A DNA stretch of 64,000 nt, taken from positions 1 through 64,000 of the forward strand of contig QNQO01009191.1 of NCBI GenBank assembly GCA_003290165.1, in the 5' to 3' direction. Source of the stretch: Berberis thunbergii (Eukaryota > Streptophyta > Magnoliopsida > Ranunculales > Berberidaceae). Under the pieces are notes generated by a model. That model made no database searches. It was not told where the DNA came from and was given only the letters and a program-made list of their open reading frames with translations. Every line of letters starts with the position of its first letter. Within the stretch, counting starts at the first letter, position 1. A program made the translations under genes and the position numbers. Positions 34,395 to 44,570 of the stretch are shown one piece after another.

Positions 34395-34925
34395 AGGTTT
34401 GAACACGGACATTGTAACACCTATACACTGTGATGTCCTCTGACCAAATGTGTCTATGGACTTCCTGTGAACTGGTTGTTTCTGTCCCACCACCTTCCTT
34501 CCCGACCCTCTCTTCTTTGTTGTCTCCATAGCCACCACACATTCATTTCCTCCTCCTCCAGTTGGGGAAATTTGCTGGGGTGGGGGTGCTGTAATACAAC
34601 TTGATTGAGATCCAGGACTCATTGACAAGCTAAGTGACTGCAAATCTCCATACCCCATTGCACAGACTGACCCAGAACCTCCTCCTTCATCACCACCCAC
34701 CGTGAACCCCCCATCCAACTTTTGCTCCATTTCTTGACAATAATTCCTTGAAACCCAGTTCCTAAAACCTCCTACCCCATCTTCAGACACTTGAGGGAGT
34801 GAGGGATTGCAAGCAACAAAATGGTTTTCCTCGGCAGTGTTGTGGTTATCTAGTTGTGCTTGATACATTTCATGGTTGGTGAGAGTTGAGAAATAAGGGT
34901 GGTGGTGGTGGTGGTGTTGGACCTT
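34395..34925 (-). pseudogene. Captured AINTEGUMENTA-like/PLETHORA (AP2) transcription factor fragment
   Basis: The minus strand encodes NHEMYQAQLDNHNTAEENHF, LQSLSLSMSPGSQSSCITAP, QQISPTGGGG and KRGSGRKVVGQKQPVHRKSI, then [14 protein letters not shown]. The QSLSLSMSPGSQSS motif and the run [21 protein letters not shown] are diagnostic for AIL/PLT factors, just at the start of the first AP2 domain. Here the domain is cut after six residues and YRG has become CIG, so DNA binding is lost. A gtggtggtggtgg run upstream encodes polyhistidine and may be UTR or intron. The fragment lies upstream of the shared leader in element orientation, so it was inserted on the terminal side. Confidence 0.92.
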
Positions 34926-35392
34926 AATCTGATAATGTGCAAGACAATTTTTTGTGTGAATGGAAACAACTCTCACCAATTCAAAGAAGCAAATAACTAA
35001 GTGGAACTGAAACATCTTACCAGGAAGGAGATCTGAACTAATCTGAGAGCAGGCCGAGAACTTCTTCTCCTCGCTGGAACCCCTCCTCTTCGCTGGATCT
35101 GAGATCAGGGCAGAGAGCTCCTCGCTGGATCTGAGAATCTGCTTCAGTTCTTCATCTTCTTCTTCAGTTCGTCCTTCTTCTCCTCTGCGCCAAACCTCTC
35201 TTTGATTTAGGTCGAAATCTAGGTCGAAATAGAAAAAACAAAATTCGCCAAATTTTCGCCAAATTTTTTCTCCAATTTTTTTCGCCAGAGCGCGAAATCA
35301 CTCTCCCCCCATTTTCGCCAGAGCGCGAAATCATGCACTCTCCAAATCTCTCACTCGCAGGAGTTTGGCACGTGCAAAGCGATTTAATTTAG

Positions 35393-35597
35393 CAACGGTT
35401 TCTGGCCGTTTCACAATATAGCAACGGTTTTTGGCCATGGCTAATGCACCCACGGTTTAGAGCCGTGGCTAACTATTTTTTAGCCACGGTTTTTGGCCGT
35501 TGGCCACACTATCCACGGTTTATAGCCGTGGCAAATAAACCAACGGCTTAGAGCCGTGGCCACCTCCCCGTAGCTAAACGAGCATTTTGGTGTAGTG
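35393..35597 (-). repeat. CACTA 2 right subterminal repeats and terminal repeat
   Basis: About eight units of agcaacggtttttggcc and gccacggtttttggccgttg types lead to the terminal CATTTTGGTGTAGTG. The arrangement near the end (TTAGCTACGGGGAGGTGGCC in reverse) resembles the left end of CACTA 3. Confidence 0.9.
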
Positions 35598-35600
35598 GTG

Positions 35601-36555
35601 TGCTGAATAGCTTGTCAAAATATGCACATCTTTCACACAAGACATTGTAACTTGCATAAAGAGTTTAATTGAGACTATTATACTTGAAACCTCAAACATG
35701 GTTTTGAAGAGCCATTTTAGGACACCCTTTGGAAATAACTGTAAGGAAGTCATTCCAAAATCTCTATCCACAACATACAAAACAACTTCATAAACTAATA
35801 AGATTGGGGAAAAGCCCACAGTGATGCCTGTCGCTCTCCATCAAAACCAATCTATATCACTTGCATACTTCAGCTTATTAATATCGAATAGCTTTTTCAG
35901 GTAGTTTGATAAAAATGCATCATGAATAAGTATTGGGTTTAGTTAGAGTTTGTTCAAGTCTTCCATAATTTAAGACATTTCCTTGTACGTGGCTTGGATG
36001 TAGGAGTTCTATTTGAGTTATGTAAAATAATTTTTTTTTTGCTGAAACTTCTACAAGTGTTTCTAGCAGGTTTGAGTTTCCTTACATCGACTCAACTGAA
36101 AGTTGTAGCTCTAGAAATGGTTTTATTTAATCTCAATTTTCCAAGTATTAAAAAACAAAAAAAGGTTTTTTGCATTGGTATAAAAGCCAACAATACACAG
36201 GTTTGAATACTAACGGACGAGTGAAGCTACCAAAGAAAAAAGAGTACCAAAGAGTCAGTGTTGATGAAGTAAGGACGAGGACATCAACTTTGAAAGCATA
36301 ATTGAGTACTATCATCCTAATTAAGCAATTGGCTATGCACTCCTTGACAGCTTACGCTTTTAAAAAGTATTGGCCAGTGACGTTGTAATTCATTGATGCA
36401 ACCAATAGTTCACGCAAGCACACCTCTATTGTTAGAAAAGAACTGCCTAATATATTACATCAAATCCAATAGAAATATTCACTGAGAACACCAAGAAATG
36501 GAGAACAAAATCTACCTTCCACTCACTCTCAAGAAGTCTAGAGAAATAGGAAGGG
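35601..36555 (+). other. Upstream region of the broken TAR copy
   Basis: No transposon or gene signal was recognised in this 950-bp AT-rich interval. Its left edge continues the GT repeat and host sequence interrupted by CACTA 2. Confidence 0.4.
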
Positions 36556-37326
36556 ATGGCTAAGATTAAAGGAGTGAAGTATGTTTTGTGTCTATGTTCA
36601 CCCATAATTCTGAATTTGTTCTTGTTGTAGAATCTATATGATGTAAGAGGTGAAAGTGGGGGGGAGCAACTTTGTTGGACTAAAGAAGCTGCAGTTCAAG
36701 CTGAAGCTGTTGCAACAATTAATTGCTCAGGCCATGGTAGAGCTTACTTAGATGGAATCCCCTTTGAAGGAAAACTAGCCAAGTGTGAGTGCAACTCATG
36801 CTATATATAGTGGTTCTGATTGTTCTCAATCTTCCCAAAGTGTCCTGCAGATGCTGTTAGGTATGCTCTGACTTATATTTAAATTACATTTGTTGAAGTC
36901 TCATAATCCAATCAAAATCATTGGCCACAATTAAGCAAGTTCACTAAGCTTGCAAATATAGCTACATACTTCAGACTTTGTAGTTAGGGTAATGACTTGA
37001 TCAAACTCTTTTTCCAGTGATGATCCATTGTTATTGGAACCATTTTGGATTGAACATGAATCGAGTAGTGCAGTTCTAGTACCAGGCTTTTATTGAATGA
37101 GTTATACTTTTGAGGAGGATTTTTTGATTTCAAATGAACTGGAGAGGCATATTAGGGAATTACACAAAGTTTGTCGAGGAAATGGGCGAGGGGGATGGAG
37201 GGTTGCATCCCCCTCCCTCGCCCATTTCCTCGTCATTTAGAATTTCTATAATGGAAATGGTGTTACAGATGGAAGATACATCATCTTTGGGACTGGAGCT
37301 ACACAACTTCTTAATGCAGCAGTCCT
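36556..37326 (+). pseudogene. Truncated TAR/alliinase-family paralogue
   Basis: Exon 1 (36556 to about 36860) matches the gene at 23596: MAKIKGVKYVLCLCSPIILN, EAVATINCSGHGRAYLDGIP, KLAKCECNSC and PKCPADAV. A TAG stop follows LNLFLL near residue 25 and another stop interrupts the EGF part. Exon 2 (from 37018) reads DDPLLLEPFWIEHESSSAVL and ISNELERHIRELHKV. An extra segment of about 80 bp with a strong palindrome breaks it, then it resumes GVTDGRYIIFGTGATQLLNA. The copy ends near 37326. Exons 3 to 5, with the PLP lysine, are gone. With the intact gene it marks an old tandem pair. Confidence 0.93.
37175..37232. repeat. Hairpin (inverted repeat) inside the broken TAR exon 2
   Basis: Arms cgaggaaatgggcgaggg (37175-37192) and ccctcgcccatttcctcg (37215-37232) are perfect complements over 18 bases. 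The loop is about 22 bases. The segment lies in an insertion absent from the intact gene. Confidence 0.9.
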
Positions 37327-37345
37327 TGCCCAACTATTTTACTAG

Positions 37346-37491
37346 CGAACACTTCTAGAGAGCCAGGCCCATGCCAGACCAGCCCAAAAACCATCCATCA
37401 TCATAGAGATGCTGGAAATGGACGCATCTCTAGGATGATGGATGGTAATGGGCTAGCCTGGTTGTGCGGGTTTGACTCACTAGAATTAGTG
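37346..37491. mobile_element. Small foldback MITE, possibly hAT-like
   Basis: Nearly the whole 146 bp folds back: aaccatccatcatcatagag pairs with ctctaggatgatggatggta, and tctagagagcc with the region before ctagaattagtg. The direct repeat TTTACTAG flanks it (37338-37345 and 37492-37499). An 8-bp duplication suggests hAT, but the flank and terminal repeat overlap in sequence, so the edge is uncertain. Confidence 0.6.
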
Positions 37492-38076
37492 TTTACTAGC
37501 ACAACTTAAAACCTTGCTTTTGAAATCGTAGTAAAGAATAAGTAGGGGTCTTTTAAATCGGAGATTAGAGGGTTTGCTAACTAACTAACTACACTAAGAG
37601 GTAAATAGGAGGCGACCAACTAAATAAACAAAAAAATTATGATAGGTTGAATTTTTCTGATTTTATATTAAGAAATTCACTAAGAAAATTATTGCACGAA
37701 TAGTAAAAACTAAAAGAAAGTCGATGATGAAAAATTGAGTAAGGGTTCTATCTTCATGCATCAGACACATGCTCATGAATTAACGTCAAATAATTCCTTT
37801 ACTAACTCGTGAATGACAATATTCTAGATTAACCGCCACCGCAGTGCATTAACCTTATTATTTTATCAAATTTGTTGAATTAAACTCAACGCTGCTTTCA
37901 AACCATTCTCTTCATGCTATCTAATCAGAAATTGCAAGTTAGATAAACGACCCGAGATCATTAAGTTCTATGAAAAATTTGAATATTGTCTACGCAATGA
38001 CAAGTATGAACATCTTGTTCTTAACCTAGGTTTTACATAACGTAGTAGTGACTGCTTACGAATATAAGATTATTTC

Positions 38077-39306
38077 TGTAACAACCTTTTTGGGCAAGCT
38101 TTGAGGCTGATGAGATACCTTGTGTGGGCGAGTTCAGAGGTTGGCAGCTCCATGTGTTGGCTCAGAGGCTGGCAGATTACCTAGGTGTTATAGTCCCACA
38201 TCGCCTCGGTGAGGAAAATATTCTATATAAGTGCGTGGTTGGATCCTCTTGGTAAAATGTGTTTTAAATCAATGCGGGTGGTAAGGCACAAAAAAAACAA
38301 TATTTTACCATGTGGATCGGGTTGTCACATAATGGTATCAAAGCCATACCCAATTGAAAGTGTGTCAACGAGGACGCTATACCGGTACCTAAGGGGGTGA
38401 ATTGTAACAGCCTTGTGTGGGTAGGTTCTGAAGCTGACGGACCACCTTTATGTGAGCGGGTTTTAAGGCTAGTAGCTTCATGCAGTGTTCTAAAAATTGG
38501 CCTAGGCGGCCGCCTACCGCCTAGGCGCTAGAAGATAGAAAATCGCCCAGATTAATGGTTGGGCGGGGTCTGGGCGGGCTAGGTGGGGTTTAGGTGGTAT
38601 AGGTGATTTTTTATTTTATTTTAATTAAGGCTAATTGTGTTCTTATTTTATTTTTCTTTCCTCTTTTTAGAAATAAACTTTTTTTATTGTTTTTTATTCA
38701 GTATATGTCTAATTATAGCAAATGATGATTACTTAATAAAATTCTCAAAGGATCTACCGGTACCAATTTTACTAATGTAGATTTTATCAAACATGACTAA
38801 GGTTATTCATGCAATTTGAAGAAAAATAAAAGAGTAGGTTTGGACATGTGTCCACAAATCCAATTTTATATAAAGTACCCATCATGATCAGCTTCAATCA
38901 TTTGAGTTTTAATAAATTTTGTTAATGATTGTTAATTTTTCATGTTTTTAAATTTTGCATATGTATCTTGGAATTAAATTGGATGTAATTGATAATATAT
39001 TATGCTTAACTTTTGTAAATTATTAAAGTTATAATACAAAACCTAAGACCGCCTAGGCCCCTGGGTGTTGGGCACCTGCTCGCCACCCGCCCAGCGCCAG
39101 CACCAAGCGCTTTTTAGAACACTGGCTTCATGTGTGGGTAAGCTCAAAGGCAACTTAGGTATTATAGTCCGACATCGCTTAGGTGAGGAAAGGGGGTGTG
39201 CTATATATGTGCAAGGTTGGATTCCCTTAGTAAGACGCATTTTAAATCCGTGTGAGTGGTAAAGACCCAAAACGGGCAGTATCTTACCATGTGGATGGTC
39301 GTCACA
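38077..39306 (+). mobile_element. TRIM (terminal-repeat retrotransposon in miniature), complete
   Basis: The first LTR is 38077-38329 (TGTAACAACC...GTCACA). The second is 38403-38482 plus 39133-39306, interrupted by a hAT-type insertion. Each LTR is about 254 bp. The internal part is only 73 bp: the primer site TGGTATCAAAGCC (38333, tRNA-iMet type), then a polypurine tract aagggggtgaat before the second LTR. A 5-bp duplication ATTTC lies on both sides (38072-38076 and 39307-39311). Size and layout define a TRIM. It has no coding capacity and depends on another element. Confidence 0.95.
38483..39124. mobile_element. hAT-type non-autonomous element inside the TRIM LTR
   Basis: The terminal inverted repeat is CAGTGTTCTAAAAA (left) and TTTTTAGAACACTG (right). 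The perfect 8-bp duplication GCTTCATG flanks it (38475-38482 and 39125-39132), the hAT signature. GC-rich ends (ggcctaggcggccgcctacc; ccaccc-gcccagcgcc) surround an AT-rich centre. The 642 bp contain no transposase. Confidence 0.95.
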
Positions 39307-40167
39307 ATTTCTATTAGGTGAAATTTTCTTAGATCCTAACATCAAATCGTCGCATACTTACTAAGTTGACCACCTTAACAAACATACATAGATAAGTTCT
39401 ACATAAAACAATTAAGCGGAACACACTTACTAACTAGCAAGAAAAAATTGAATTTAATTAATCCATAAAACATATGTTTGGAGCTTCAAATCAGCCATTA
39501 CTAAGAAGAGAATTAGCTAGACATATTAATCATGTTTGAAAAGTAATGCATAATAAAGCATGAAACTAGCAATATAAAATATAAGGGATAAGAGAACGTT
39601 GATGCTAGAAAGACTGTTGCTTGGTGGTGCTGGAAAAAGGGATGACAGGAATGTATAGTGAGATATCAGGCTGCATAAGACCTGTTGTTGTTCTGTTGTG
39701 ATTGACGTGTCCTTTAGAGAAAGGGATGGCAAAACAGATCGTGTGATTGACTGGGGCGAGAAGAAGACGACGGTGTTGCTGCTGCGAGGGATGAGATTGA
39801 TATCTAGTTGTTTGTGGTCTTCAACTAACAGAAGAAGGGTATGTTTGGCTGGCCAATGAAGGAGAGTGAGGGTTCGATCGATGGTGCAACTGTCGGAGAT
39901 AGAGGGGTTGAGAAGGGGCGATCTCCAGACAGACCAAGTATTGTTCTTTTTATATGTTCTCTCTAGGTTTTTGATTCGTGTACAATTCTTTGCGCCATCA
40001 GTTTTTCCTAATTCAAACCAATTTGCATCTTTCAGCTTCTTTTTGGAATTATGCTATTAGTAACCAACAAAGACACAAAAACACTAATTAATACCAAAAT
40101 CTATGAAAACTAGCTAATAAAATATAAATAAATAACGTATTAAAATATCATAAATATGCTCTTATCA

Positions 40168-41369
40168 CTTATTTTCTATCTAGTCTTTCACTTGGCTTTT
40201 CAAAGACTTTATGTTGTTTTTTGTTTATTGAAAGAGAAATAAGGTTTGCTTTGTTTTTATTTTATTTTCTGAGCGGTTGTGTTCATCATCTGAGCGGAGA
40301 TGTTTGGGCCAACGCCTCCAACATTGCTTCATATGATGTTTTGTAGAAGTCTTACAAAACACATAAATCAAGATTCATCCCAACAAGGTGGGCAATCTTG
40401 GGTGTAGGTGCTCTAATTTCTTCTTCTTAGTTATGGGTTCCCTTTTAATTTTTCGATATTTGGATATTCTCTAGAAAAGTTTAAATTTTGATGTAAAATT
40501 CTTTATTCGTATGAATGCTAAAAGGAACATCATGGGAGCGATGTTTAAGTTACTTATTACACTCTATATTATATTAAAATTCAAATTTTCCATTAAAAAG
40601 AACTAGTAGTTAATCGAAAATTCTTCTCCATTTGGTGCCATTTGTGTTTTTCTTTATTCTTTATCATAAACATTATTAATAAAGTTTGAGTTTTGAATTT
40701 TCTAGCCTCTGCATTTCATACAATTTTGATTCAATTGCAATAAGTGTGTTGCGATTTTAGGTGAATGGCTTAGGGATGCGAAATTTACAACACGTTGTGA
40801 CAAGTTTCATTCCACATAGAGCTTCTATGAAATATGTTAAATTGTGTGGTGATTTCATGAGAAACAAGCATTTCAAATTGGAAGTTCCAATTTCTCTTGC
40901 AAAGATTAGTATTATTGTTTATTTGTTGCAACGAAAGAGGTATGTTTGTGTATTTTGATTCAATTGAAACGGGTGTATCTATGGCAAGTGTATTAACATT
41001 GTTTGCGGGAAACTCTAGAAATCTGAAAGATGACGAAAGCCAACTTGATGATCATGATGAGTTCAGATAAAAAAAAGCCAGAAGTGGTTCAAACATGTAA
41101 AAGTATCTCTAACAAAAAAAAAAAATTCAATTTCGTTTGATTTGATTAGCATTGGGAACCCTATACTTATTCCGGAGACCAAAGATTGAATTCTTTATTA
41201 ATTTGATTGATATGATGGGAGTTTTGACCGGTAAGGTAGGATACTAAGCGAAATCATGTTGTGCATTATGGAAGGATGCCCATGAACTAGGAATGATATA
41301 AGGATTTTTGGGCTAGAACAAATAAAAATCAGGGAAGAAACTTCTTAGATGCAACAAGAGGGGGGAAAT
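40168..41369 (+). other. No gene recognised
   Basis: AT-rich interval. One exon-like stretch, 40762-40910, follows a ttttag acceptor and reads VNGLGMRNLQHVVTSFIPHR and ASMKYVKLCGDFMRNKHFKL. I do not recognise it and it could be chance. Confidence 0.35.
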
Positions 41370-41791
41370 AAAAGAAAGTAACATAATTGCTATTTTTTAT
41401 TTGACAATATTTGCATTTATATAAGCATTATAGTTTCAACAAGTCTACACAGCCAGGAGGTGACGCTGGCACGTGCAGCTGGAGAACACACAAGAGAGCT
41501 TAAGAGAACTAGAACTTGTATTGTTTGAATTCTCTGAGGTGATTACAACAAATGAGGCTTTAGCCTATTTATACAACTCCACCTCCTCAATGGACGAGGG
41601 TGATCAATTTGATATAACGGTCTACAATGAACTTCTACACACTTCCTTAGAAATATCCAAGGACTAGAATCCTATGGAACTCTATGGAATTTTATGGAAG
41701 GTTCTAGAGAACTATCTAGAACAATGTGGAATACTCTACATTATTTACACTTGCTAACCTCACTTGGCTAGGCAAGAAGATAGTTGTGACA
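41370..41791 (-). repeat. 3' LTR of the reverse chromovirus
   Basis: On the minus strand it starts TGTCACAACTATCTTCTTGC at 41791, directly after the polypurine tract gtggaggagaa. A TATA-like box (tgtataaataggc in reverse) lies near 41570. The far edge is approximate. Confidence 0.75.
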
Positions 41792-41802
41792 TTCTCCTCC
41801 AC

Positions 41803-43096
41803 CTAATCAGGCAACGTCCTCGTTGCCTTCAAATCTTTGTACGCTTGGATTTGCTCCTTGAATTGCCACAAATGTTGGATTGGCTCCCAACTAGCTTCAC
41901 TTTCTGACAATCCCTTCCACTTGACGAGTAACTCATGTGTGGGAGGTTGGTTGGAATGGTGCACCACGCAATCTGACAAGACAGTCTCTACTTCCTTGTC
42001 ATGTTGGATCCTCATGCCCATTGGTGCTCTTTGTTAAACTCCTCTACTTGGATCATCCTGATCTTCCTTATACAGTTTTAATAAACTCATAAGGAAAACT
42101 GGATGGAACTTGATCCTTGGTGGCAACTCGACCTTGTATGCTTGCATTTGCACATTCTTGACTATGGGGAAAGGACCCTCATATCTCCTGATAAGGCCAC
42201 GATGCAATCCTGAAAGTATGGCATGAGCATGCATCTTGACAAGCACAAGGTCTCCAACTTGGAACTCTTGAGCCCGTCTCTTCTTGTCGACCCACTTCTT
42301 CATCCTCTTGGATGCCTTTTCCAGGTAAGCTCGATCCTCATCAGCTTGATCATTCCATTTTTTGGCAAACTTATAGGCTGATGGACTCACTCCAGTGTAG
42401 CCAATGGCAATAGAACTCGGGGTCATAGGTTATTGTCCCATGACAATCTCAAATGGGCTACGACCCGTCGTTTCACTCTTCTGCAAGTTGAAAGAGAATT
42501 GAGCAACATCCAACAACTTAACCTAATCTCGCTGGTTGGCATTCACATAGTGCCTAAGATATAACTCCAGCAAAGCATTCATCCTTTCCGTCTGACCATC
42601 CGTTTGAGGATGAAAGCTAGTAGAGAAGTTAAGGTCGGTACCCAACAACGTGAATAACTCAGTCCAAAATTTTCCCGTGAACCGAGTATCCCGATCACTG
42701 ATAATAGATTTGGGCTCGTGTGGGAATGAAGGTGACATACTTTAAAAATCTGTCCACGACCACAAGTATCCAATCACAATCTTTTGATGCGGGCAAACCA
42801 ACTATAAAATCCAAGGAAACACTCTCCCAAGGTCTCTCTGGGATGGGGAGAGGTTCAAGTAAGCCGGCAGGTAACTGTTGCTCCACCTTGTCTTGTTGGC
42901 ATACAAGACAAGTATTTACATATGCTTCGATATCATCCTTCATATGTGGCCAATAATATAAATCTTTCACAATAGCAAAAGTTCGATGTATACCTGGATG
43001 TTCCACCCATTTGCTATCATGGCATTCTTTCAAGACTTCTTTCCTTAGGTTGTCATGAGGTGGAACATAAATTCGCCTTCCCTTAGAGTATATCAA
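41803..43096 (-). pseudogene. Chromovirus integrase with C-terminal chromodomain, broken
   Basis: Integrates element DNA into the genome. In reverse: the HHCC zinc-binding start CHDSKWVEHPGIHRTFAIVK and YVNTCLVCQQDK; the core with VSLDFIVGLPASKDCDWILV and a catalytic-region [32 protein letters not shown] with the third acidic residue; the GPFPIVKNV tail; and a chromodomain HELLVKWKGLSESEASWEP near 41850-41900. Frame changes near 42710 and 42480 and a stop near 42027 break it. The chromodomain puts it with the Ty3/gypsy chromoviruses, which target chromatin marks. Confidence 0.9.
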
Positions 43097-43241
43097 GTCG
43101 TCCTCTACCCAATCTTGTCTTCCCTTAGGTTGTCATGAGGTGGACAAGAGATGTGATGGTTTGAGCTATGGAATCATGTGTCAATCCTTCCTTTATGCGT
43201 CCCTTCAAGTTGCTTTGAGGTTGACTTATGTCAGTAAGTTC

Positions 43242-44570
43242 TCATTTTCTACTCAAAGCATCCGCAACAAGATTAGCCTTGCCAGGCTTGTACTCCAAAG
43301 TGTAATCGAACTCTGCCAAGAAATATTGCAATCTAGCTTGTTTTGGTGTGAAAATATTCTGTGTCTGGAAGTAGCTAGTGGCAACATTGTCGGTCTTGAC
43401 CACAAATTTTCTCCCAAGCAAGTAATGGCACCATGTTCGCAAGCAATGCACAACCGCAGTCATTTCCATCTCTTGCACTGTGTACCGCCTCTCAGTATCA
43501 TTTTGCTTCCTACTTTCCAAGGCAATAGGATGTCCTTCTTGTATCAATACTCCACCAATAGAAAAATCAGAAACATTCGTATGTACCTCAAAAGACATAG
43601 AATAGTTGGAAAGTGCCAACACCGGTTCCTCCACAATTGCCTTCTTCAATCCTTCGACAGCTTGTTGGCATTTTGAACTCCAATCCCAACTTCGTCCCTT
43701 CTTGAGCAAGTCCGTCAATGGAGCGGCTATGGAAGAGTAGCCTTTGATGAACCTTCTATAATAGTCCACAAAGCCAAGGAAAAATCTTAACTCGGTGACT
43801 TTGGTCGGTGGTTCCCACTCTTGGATGGCTTGTACCTTGGACTTGACCATATGAATCTTGCCATTGCCAATGATATGACCCAAGAATGTCACATCCTCTT
43901 GGGCAAATGAGCACTTATCCTTTTTGACATAGAACTCGTTCTTCTTCAAAGTTTGGAACACTTGCCTCAAGTGATCAACATGTTCCTCCAATGTCTTACT
44001 ATAGATCACAATGTCATCAAGATACACAACTACAAACCGATCAAGGTAAGGAGCTAGTACCTTATTCATTAGAGTGCAAAATGTGGCTGGCGCATTAGTT
44101 AAACCAAATGGCATGACTAAGAATTCGTAAGACTCGTACCTTGTAACACATGTCGTCTTTGGTTCATCTCCTTCAGCTATGCAGACTTGATAATATCCCG
44201 AGCGCAAGTCAAGCTTGGTAAAGTACCTTGCATCACCAAGTTGATCAAAAAAATCCGCAATAAGTGGAATCGGGTACTTGTTCTTGATAGTGATGACCTT
44301 GTTGAGTGCCCGATAGTCAATACAAAGCCGTAGGAATCCATCATGTTTCTTTTGAAATAAGACCGGCACACCATATGGAGCTTTGGAGGGTTGGATATAA
44401 CCAGCATCAAGTAAATTCTTCAATTGTCTTCTTAACTCCTCGAGCTCAGGAGGTGCCATACGATAAGGAGCAAATGTGGGTGGCCTTGCTCCAACTTCTA
44501 ACTCAATAGCATGATGCACCTCTCCTTGGTGGAAGCTTCTTGAGAACATCTTGGACGGCTTTAGGTGCAT
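43242..44570 (-). pseudogene. Chromovirus reverse transcriptase and RNase H
   Basis: An open frame of 442 codons on the minus strand. It holds RT motifs RLCIDYRALNK, FTKLDLRSGYYQV, VMPFGLTNAPATF and the catalytic YLDDIVIYS. The connection (LGHIIGNGKI, FLGFVDYYRRFIKGYS) and RNase H (ALESRKQNDTERRYTVQEME, KTDNVA) follow, and it ends ADALSRK. The first RNase H Asp lies in VHTNVSDFSIGGVL, where the usual TDAS has become TNVS, so RNase H is probably inactive. A frameshift near 44510 separates it from gag-protease. Confidence 0.93.

Larger units (their letters stand above)
26778..35597 (-). mobile_element. CACTA (En/Spm) element 2, non-autonomous, carrying host gene fragments
   Basis: The left end is CACTACACCAAAAACCC. 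The right end read in reverse is CACTACACCAAAATGC. GTG lies on both sides (26775-26777 and 35598-35600), though the target was itself a GT repeat. Both ends carry arrays of a palindromic subterminal motif of the type AGCAACGGTTTTAAGCCGTGGC. No transposase domain is visible. The interior holds exon fragments of an AINTEGUMENTA-like factor, AKR2, a PDR transporter and P5CS, plus unidentified exons. All are on the minus strand, and I use that as the element's orientation. It separates the TAR-like gene from its broken paralogue. Confidence 0.93.
37510..40167 (-). repeat. Tat/Athila-type LTR (solo or truncated), split by a TRIM
   Basis: Read on the minus strand from 40167 it begins TGATAAGAGCATATTTATGA, like the LTR starts at 17026 and 3287. 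It has the same plan: an AT-rich start, a CT-rich middle, then a 'gggtc' block near the other end (37549). Without the TRIM it is about 1.4 kb. No primer site or gag adjoins it. The left edge is approximate and no target duplication was found. Confidence 0.5.

Noticed and set aside
43140..43676. Plus-strand ORF of 178 codons
   Set aside because: It is the shadow of the chromovirus RNase H/RT frame on the opposite strand.
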